Assembly: GCA_964632485.1 (NCBI GenBank)
Contig: CAZWDO010000002.1
Location: 320,033 to 347,430, forward strand
DNA from: CAZWDO01 sp964632485 [NCBI: uncultured bacterium]
GTDB taxonomy: Bacteria > JAGOEH01
Length of the DNA stretch: 27,398 bases
Reading direction: 5' to 3'
The notes beneath the pieces were generated by a model. The model was not told the DNA's origin. It ran no database searches and saw nothing but the letters and a program-made list of their open reading frames with translations. Positions 23,255-27,398 of this stretch are shown here, piece after piece (position 1 is the stretch's first letter; each line of letters begins with the position of its first letter). The position numbers and the translations under genes are program-made.

Positions 23255-23283
23255 TTCCCGCGGACGCGGTGCGTCCACGGGAA
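23255..23283. repeat. Strong 29-nt hairpin
   Basis: TTCCCGCGGACGC, loop GGT, GCGTCCACGGGAA: a 13-bp stem with one C-A mismatch and a 3-nt loop. It lies 5 bp before the structured repeat copy 2 and ~95 bp after the VOC stop. No U-run follows, so I do not call it a classical terminator. Confidence 0.6.
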
Positions 23284-23288
23284 TACCA

Positions 23289-23371
23289 CCGATAACCGCG
23301 GCATGTTCCAGTCGCCGCGCGCCGGAGAACATGCCAATGGAACCGATCCCTTCGGGACGGCTCATCGGCGG
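23289..23371 (+). repeat. Structured ~84-nt repeat, copy 2, in a small-gene leader
   Basis: Nearly identical to 19426-19509, including the CGCGCCGGAGAACATGCCAA core and the CTTCGGGACGGCTCATCGGC end. Here the first hairpin is longer: GGCATGTTC pairs with GAACATGCC (9 bp). The outer CCGAT/ATCGG pairing is kept. It ends 41 bp before the small membrane-protein ATG. Confidence 0.7.
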
Positions 23372-23412
23372 GATTGGGCCACCACACCCTACAACCCTAA
23401 GTAGGCTTTCCA

Positions 23413-23622
23413 ATGAGCGAAAACACTCTCAGCTTTTTTTCTGTGATCATTGCCTTCATCGTGACACGTTCCGTCTATTGGCTTTCCTCTTTTCGACCAA
23501 CCAAGGACATGCCGTTCGCCTATGGCCTGATTGTTGATTTCGGCATCTGGATCGGAGTTTACTTATTAACACAATTTATCTTAAGCAAAATAGTCAACAA
23601 ATCAAATCCCAAGTGGGCCTAA
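23413..23622 (+). CDS. Small membrane protein, unknown
   Basis: 69 residues with two likely membrane helices (LSFFSVIIAFIVTRSVYWL and LIVDFGIWIGVYLLTQFIL) joined by a short polar loop (SSFRPTKDMPFAYG). The ATG at 23413 has no convincing ribosome binding site, which lowers confidence; the structured repeat lies directly upstream. No family recognised. It could be an orphan small membrane protein or a fragment of a larger one. Confidence 0.5.
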   Translation: MSENTLSFFSVIIAFIVTRSVYWLSSFRPTKDMPFAYGLIVDFGIWIGVYLLTQFILSKIVNKSNPKWA

Positions 23623-23920
23623 CCCATCGTTCAACGCTTTGGAAGTTAACCCAATTTACCTTGTCAGAGAAGGCAGCCTTTGATCAAACAACTCTATCTT
23701 TCACACTTCGTCAGAATGAAGCGGAATCTGTCCCCGCAGGAATCTCACTCAATTGGGAGAACTATAATATAAATATCCATTTCTCCAGGCGAAAGAAAAA
23801 TATCTGGAAATCTACTTTGACTTAAATGAGAAATAATAAGCGTTGCCTGACATTATTTATGGCTTAATTCCCTGCATGGTGGACATTTACCTATCAACCA
23901 ACAATAAGGAGCCTGACCAA

Positions 23921-24541
23921 ATGAAGAAATCATGTATCGCAGCGGCTATTATTCTGAATTTTTTCGCTATCTCCACGGCATTCGCTCAATTCAACATGAA
24001 TACGGTTTCGGTCAACATTGGCACGATTCGAACGCTTTTCCCCGATTACTCGGAATCGGAATACGAGGATTATCAGCGCGCTTTCTATCCTGAGCTTCAG
24101 ATCGGGGGAGGGTTCTTCCATCGGGCGGTACAATGGGCTTTGTATTGGGGATATTGGTCGGATGGACTCGACAAACCTTTTGATTGGGCTGACTATGTGT
24201 CGTATTCTTATAGCAGTCATATAGTCGGATTGCGATTCAATGTTCTTCCGGCTTACTTTCTCATCCAAGAACCGCTTCCGCTCGGAGTTTTCGCCGGCAT
24301 CGGGCAGCATTTCATCAATGTGGAATGGCTTGGCGGTTATAACTTTGCCGGTGAAGGCGGAAAAGACTTCACTGAGAACAGCGCCACTCTCGAAATCGGT
24401 GTGAATGGCGAGATAATGTTACTGGATCCGATTGGTATCCGCGTCGAGGCCCAACAGTTTATCCCGTTCGCAAGCGATGGCCTCGATCAATTCCAGAAAA
24501 AGCGACGCGTGTATAAAATCGGAGTCGTCTATAAGTTTTAA
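23921..24541 (+). CDS. Exported protein, probable small outer-membrane beta-barrel
   Basis: I chose the ATG at 23921 (206 residues), which has AAGGAG at 9-nt spacing and begins a good signal peptide: KK, a hydrophobic core AAIILNFFAIST, and AFA-Q as a cleavage site. The mature part alternates polar and aromatic/hydrophobic residues (VGLRFNVLPAYFLI, ATLEIGVNGEIMLLDPIGIRVEAQQF) and ends KIGVVYKF. A C-terminal Phe preceded by alternating hydrophobics is the recognition signal for BAM insertion. An 8- to 10-strand barrel with a structural role is plausible. No specific family recognised. Confidence 0.78.
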   Translation: MKKSCIAAAIILNFFAISTAFAQFNMNTVSVNIGTIRTLFPDYSESEYEDYQRAFYPELQIGGGFFHRAVQWALYWGYWSDGLDKPFDWADYVSYSYSSHIVGLRFNVLPAYFLIQEPLPLGVFAGIGQHFINVEWLGGYNFAGEGGKDFTENSATLEIGVNGEIMLLDPIGIRVEAQQFIPFASDGLDQFQKKRRVYKIGVVYKF

Positions 24542-25047
24542 CATCTTCGCGGCGCATAAGACAGGAAAGCCACGGAGTCCATTCAGGGGCGAATATCCCT
24601 GCGAACTGTATTGCAAATGCCAATAAAGATGATCGAGACTGCTTATTCCGGCAAAGCAATAAAATTATCAGATTCGTCAGTTGCTAAAAATCATTGAAAG
24701 TATTACCTTCTTATTGGAGGAGGAAAAATAAAAGATATAAACTCGCGCTTTACTGGAGAGTGAAACCCAATATCGAGGCCTAATCGAAATGTGTAAGGAC
24801 GCCCAGGGCGCTCTTTGACCGGACATTTCATGCAGAGCTTGGATCAGGCTTGGCCTTTTGCTCAATGCCATTCGGAATATGTAAGAATACGGTCTGAGCG
24901 TCGCTCCAGGTCTTATGTTATTGCAAGCCAGCCAAGGTAAATATTTGCATTCACAGACGGCCATGGGTCTGGAAAGGATAGTGTTGGCTGGTAATCGCAT
25001 CCAACTCGAAGCGCAGGTAATGCCCGTTTTTCGTCGCGTGAAAGCGT
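24542..25047. other. 506-bp region with no recognisable gene
   Basis: Frames on both strands are short and interrupted. The plus strand around 24745-24830 shows short stretches such as ESETQYRGLIEMCKDAQGAL that hint at a PAS/kinase linker, but stops break every frame, so at most this is decayed coding DNA. Confidence 0.5.
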
Positions 25048-25401
25048 TTAAGAAGATGGCTCATCAGGCAGCGTATCGTTGGTCTGCGGTCTGGATTTCT
25101 TGAAGACGATTTGTCCTTGCTCGCAGTGGATGACTAATTCCTTATCGTCCTCGGTAACCTTTTGCGCTTCATTCTGTTTCAATAAATTATCCGCAAATTC
25201 CCTAATGACTTCGCCTGGAATAATATCCCGCATCTTATGCGTGCCATAGCAATAACCGCGTTTGTACGCTAGACGCTTTCCTCGATCCATAAATGGATTG
25301 TCATACTCCTGCCTGGTCACCGCATCCTCGCATCCCACCTTAAAAGCGGTTTCAAAGGCATCGAATGGGTCCGATTTCCTGGTTTGATGCTTGCAAGCCA
25401 T
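25048..25401 (-). CDS. Hypothetical protein, 117 residues
   Basis: The minus-strand ATG at 25401 is preceded by AAAGAGGCGATA, a fair ribosome binding site. The protein is charged and soluble (CKHQTRKSDPFDAFETAFKV, KLVIHCEQGQIVFKKS-like end), with no signal peptide or membrane helix and three Cys. I recognise no family. The frame is uninterrupted and its amino-acid composition is protein-like, so it is probably expressed, but this is the least certain of the longer minus-strand frames. Confidence 0.55.
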   Translation of the reverse strand: MACKHQTRKSDPFDAFETAFKVGCEDAVTRQEYDNPFMDRGKRLAYKRGYCYGTHKMRDIIPGEVIREFADNLLKQNEAQKVTEDDKELVIHCEQGQIVFKKSRPQTNDTLPDEPSS

Positions 25402-25683
25402 TATCGCCTCTTTCGTTTTGCCAATTTAGGTATGTAATTTTTTGCTTCATTTCTAAACGTCAGTTCTTCCGGATATTAGATATGGCCGCCGAAAAAACTG
25501 AGCAAGTCTCTGAATGTGAGTCTAATAATAATGATCAAAGCGCTAACCGCCTGATAATGAGAGAATATTGATCGCTTGTGACACTAATATAATATAAAAA
25601 TTCGATAAAGTCAAGGAGAATTTTTATATTGGATGAAGACTACTATATTCCTTCTGCGGAAGTTGGGTTAAAGCGCACTGGAG

Positions 25684-25874
25684 ATCGGTGTCCGGCATGA
25701 CGCTGTCACCTCCTCCGTCATTCCGGGCCCTCTTTTCCGTCATTCCGGGCTTGACCGCCAGTCCGGCTTCGGACCCGGAATCCAGTCTTTCTTTTACCCG
25801 TGGATGCCGGGTACGAGCCGTACTGGCAATCGGTGTCCGGCATGACAGCGGAGGTTTACCCGTGGACTCCGGGT
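25684..25874. repeat. Cluster of REP-like palindromes and direct repeats
   Basis: ATCGGTGTCCGGCATGAC occurs exactly at 25684-25701 and 25829-25846. TCCGTCATTCCGGGC occurs at 25714-25728 and 25736-25750. ACCCGTGGATGCCGGGT (25796-25812) and ACCCGTGGACTCCGGGT (25858-25874) are two related hairpins with ACCCG/CGGGT arms. The family matches 19341-19371 and 21566-21594. Confidence 0.8.
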
Positions 25875-25919
25875 CAGAGCGCGGCTGGAGCGCCATGCGA
25901 ACGCACTCAATTTTTTCGC

Positions 25920-25948
25920 TTGACATGTGTTGCGATCGGCATTATATT
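25920..25948 (+). promoter_or_regulatory. Promoter for the AAA-ATPase-like/PD-(D/E)XK gene
   Basis: TTGACA (25920-25925) and TATATT (25943-25948) with a 17-base spacer, 11 of 12 consensus positions. Transcription would start near 25955, ~30 nt before the ATG. Confidence 0.8.
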
Positions 25949-25986
25949 GACAATGGAACCTACAACCTTCCAGCGGGAGTTTCGCC

Positions 25987-27398
25987 ATGGCCAAACGCAT
26001 TCCCTACGGATTGCAATCTTTCACCCAAATCCGCGAACAGAACTGTTATTATATCGATAAAACCCAGTATATAGAAAGACTGGAAACGCATGAAAGCTGG
26101 TATCCGGTTTTTCTGCGCCCCCGGAAATTCGGCAAATCGCTGTGGATCGACACGCTGGCCGCCTATTACGACATCCGGCGCAAGGACGACTTCGAGCGGC
26201 TCTTCGGCGATCTCTACATCGGCCGGAACCCCACGCCGCTGCGCAACAGCTATTGCATCCTGCGTTTCAACTTCAGCGGCATCCAGACCAGCGACGAAGC
26301 GGCTCTCAAACACAGTTTCAACATTAAAATCGCCGGACCGCTGAATAGTTTCCTCGCTGCTTATCAACTCCCCGCCCTCAAATTCACGCCAACGGATGCG
26401 CCAGCATCGATTTTAACTCAATTTGTCGAACATTGCAAACGGCATCTTCAAGAACGAAAAATTTATCTCCTGATCGACGAATACGACCATTTCGCCAACG
26501 AACTCTTCAGTTTCAACTATGAGCTGTTCCGGGATACCGTTTCCAAGACTGGCTTTGTGCGCAAGTTCTACGAAGTGATCAAGGAAGCGGCGGGCCAGTC
26601 CTTGGAGCGCATCTTCATTACCGGTGTCTCGCCCATCACCCTCGACAGCCTCACCAGCGGTTTCAATATCCCCTCGCACCTGACCACGAATGCTCAGTTT
26701 AACGAAATGATGGGATTTACCGAAGAAGAAGTTCAATACCTGATTGACGACCTGGGCTTCTCCATTGATATTCAGGAGATGCGGGACTATTACAACGGCT
26801 ACCTGTTTTCCCCCGATGCGAAAACACGGGTTTACAACAGCGACATGGTTCTCTATTTTCTCAGTGAATACCGGAATGGACAGAAAGCTCCGGCGGAAGT
26901 GCTGGACATCAATATCGCCTCGGATCACAAAAAACTGGAACGGATTCTCGAGCCGACGGGGGAACGGCGGGCGATCCTGGAGCAATTGCTCTCCGGGGAA
27001 CCGCTGGCGATCCAATTGACCCGCGAATTCAATCTCGAAGTGGGTCGCACCCTTGAAGACTACAAGTCGATGCTGTTCTACCTGGGATTTCTGACCGTGG
27101 GTTATGTTGATTTTGGTATGATATATTATACAACGCCGAATTATGCAATTCGGGAACTCTATTACAGTTTTTTCCGGCAAATTCTGTCGCGTGAAAGTGG
27201 ATTTGAAATAAATGCGCACAAAATCCAGTTGGCGATCAGGAGTCTGGGACTTGAAGGCGATATCGCTCCCCTGGCGGCGATTGTTTCCCAAGCGCTGGCG
27301 AAGTATTCCAACCGCGACAGTATCCAGATGAGCGAGAAGCATATCAAGATGGTGATGATGGCCTATCTGATGCTGAGCAATGCCTATATGGTGTACAG
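25987..27398 (+). CDS. AAA-ATPase-like / PD-(D/E)XK nuclease family protein, 3' truncated by window edge
   Basis: ATG at 25987, with CGGGAG at 7-nt spacing; 470 residues are visible and the frame is still open. The N-terminus reads IPYGLQSFTQIREQNCYYIDKT, then a P-loop-like RPRKFGKSL (44-52), YLLIDEYDHF with the Walker-B-like D164-E165, ITGVSPITLDSL and YYNGYLFSPD. This combination is characteristic of the AAA-ATPase-like (PF09820-type) family, whose C-terminus usually carries a PD-(D/E)XK nuclease domain. That domain would lie just beyond the window, so its catalytic residues cannot be checked. Members are often multicopy in FCB and other anaerobes and are of unknown function; a mobile or defence-related role is only suspected. 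The gene is G+C-richer than those before it and is preceded by REP-like repeats. Confidence 0.88.
   Translation, partial: MAKRIPYGLQSFTQIREQNCYYIDKTQYIERLETHESWYPVFLRPRKFGKSLWIDTLAAYYDIRRKDDFERLFGDLYIGRNPTPLRNSYCILRFNFSGIQTSDEAALKHSFNIKIAGPLNSFLAAYQLPALKFTPTDAPASILTQFVEHCKRHLQERKIYLLIDEYDHFANELFSFNYELFRDTVSKTGFVRKFYEVIKEAAGQSLERIFITGVSPITLDSLTSGFNIPSHLTTNAQFNEMMGFTEEEVQYLIDDLGFSIDIQEMRDYYNGYLFSPDAKTRVYNSDMVLYFLSEYRNGQKAPAEVLDINIASDHKKLERILEPTGERRAILEQLLSGEPLAIQLTREFNLEVGRTLEDYKSMLFYLGFLTVGYVDFGMIYYTTPNYAIRELYYSFFRQILSRESGFEINAHKIQLAIRSLGLEGDIAPLAAIVSQALAKYSNRDSIQMSEKHIKMVMMAYLMLSNAYMVY

Larger units (their letters stand above)
25402..25986. other. 585-bp intergenic region: small ORF remnant, REP-like cluster, promoter
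   Basis: A TATAAT (25588-25593) and AAGGAG (25614-25619) precede a possible TTG-started frame (25630-25698, LDEDYYIPSAEVGLKR...) that runs into the repeats and stops after 23 codons, perhaps a truncated gene. REP-like repeats fill 25684-25874, and a strong promoter (25920-25948) drives the AAA-ATPase-like gene. No other gene is seen. Confidence 0.55.

Noticed and set aside
23160-23537. 125-codon plus-strand frame after the VOC gene
   Set aside because: Most of it translates the 29-nt hairpin and the structured repeat, so its similarity to the extended start of the cation transporter is repeat-derived, not protein homology.
24677-25000. 107-codon minus-strand frame in the empty region
   Set aside because: It has no ribosome binding site, no recognised motif and an atypical composition; I see no support for a gene.
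25684-25874. CRISPR-like array
   Set aside because: The direct repeats are two-copy, unevenly spaced and palindromic with no regular spacers, and no cas gene is present.
26413-27342. 309-codon minus-strand frame opposite the last gene
   Set aside because: It lies entirely inside the AAA-ATPase-like gene, which has clear motifs; the opposite frame is a by-product of its G+C-rich codons.
1-27398. tRNA or rRNA genes
   Set aside because: I saw no cloverleaf-like segment with a TTCGA-type T-arm or an rRNA signature; a covariance-model scan would be decisive.

Overview
The window comes from a Gram-negative bacterium of roughly 45% GC. An OmpA-type peptidoglycan-binding domain, a beta-barrel protein ending in Phe, O-antigen-ligase-like and dTDP-sugar epimerase genes and a signal-peptide peptidase all imply an outer membrane with surface polysaccharide. 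A type III glutamine synthetase, a Ras-like GTPase operon and a transcarboxylase-type gene trio would fit an anaerobic, FCB-like lineage. That placement is inference; no rRNA or other phylogenetic marker is present. Several genes are preceded by TTGACA-N17-TATAAT-like promoters, and most starts have AGGAG-type ribosome binding sites.

Layout. 1-681 is the C-terminal part of an SppA-like peptidase. 790-5401 (minus) is a tightly coupled four-gene operon under a perfect consensus promoter: a coiled-coil protein, a membrane protein with an OmpA-like C-terminus and a cytosolic roadblock/longin-like domain, a Ras-like small GTPase whose Gln61-equivalent is Glu, and a PAS/HD-GYP protein expected to hydrolyse cyclic di-GMP. 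I think this envelope-to-GTPase-to-second-messenger module is the most interesting system here. 5402-5895 holds gene debris. 5896-10585 (minus) is an operon of sugar epimerase, mutL, miaA and an O-antigen-ligase-like polymerase. 10730-11656 (minus) is an unknown protein, divergent from a GT4-like glycosyltransferase at 11903-13033 that is preceded by a 34-codon ORF overlapping it by TAATG. 13105-15204 (minus) is glnN.

15543-19093 (plus) encodes a carboxyltransferase (12S/MmdA-like), a 5S/OadA-like carboxyltransferase and a biotin carrier protein. Together they match the three subunits of methylmalonyl-CoA:pyruvate transcarboxylase.

From about 19100 to the end the window is a mosaic accessory region. 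It has a cation diffusion facilitator, a truncated response-regulator receiver domain, a methyltransferase, an unknown membrane protein, a VOC protein, a small membrane protein, a beta-barrel protein and a hypothetical protein. These are separated by REP-like palindromes, a duplicated ~84-nt structured repeat in the leaders of two genes, and degenerate intergenic repeats. Base composition changes sharply between neighbouring genes, which suggests separate acquisition. The window ends inside an AAA-ATPase-like/PD-(D/E)XK family gene with its own strong promoter.
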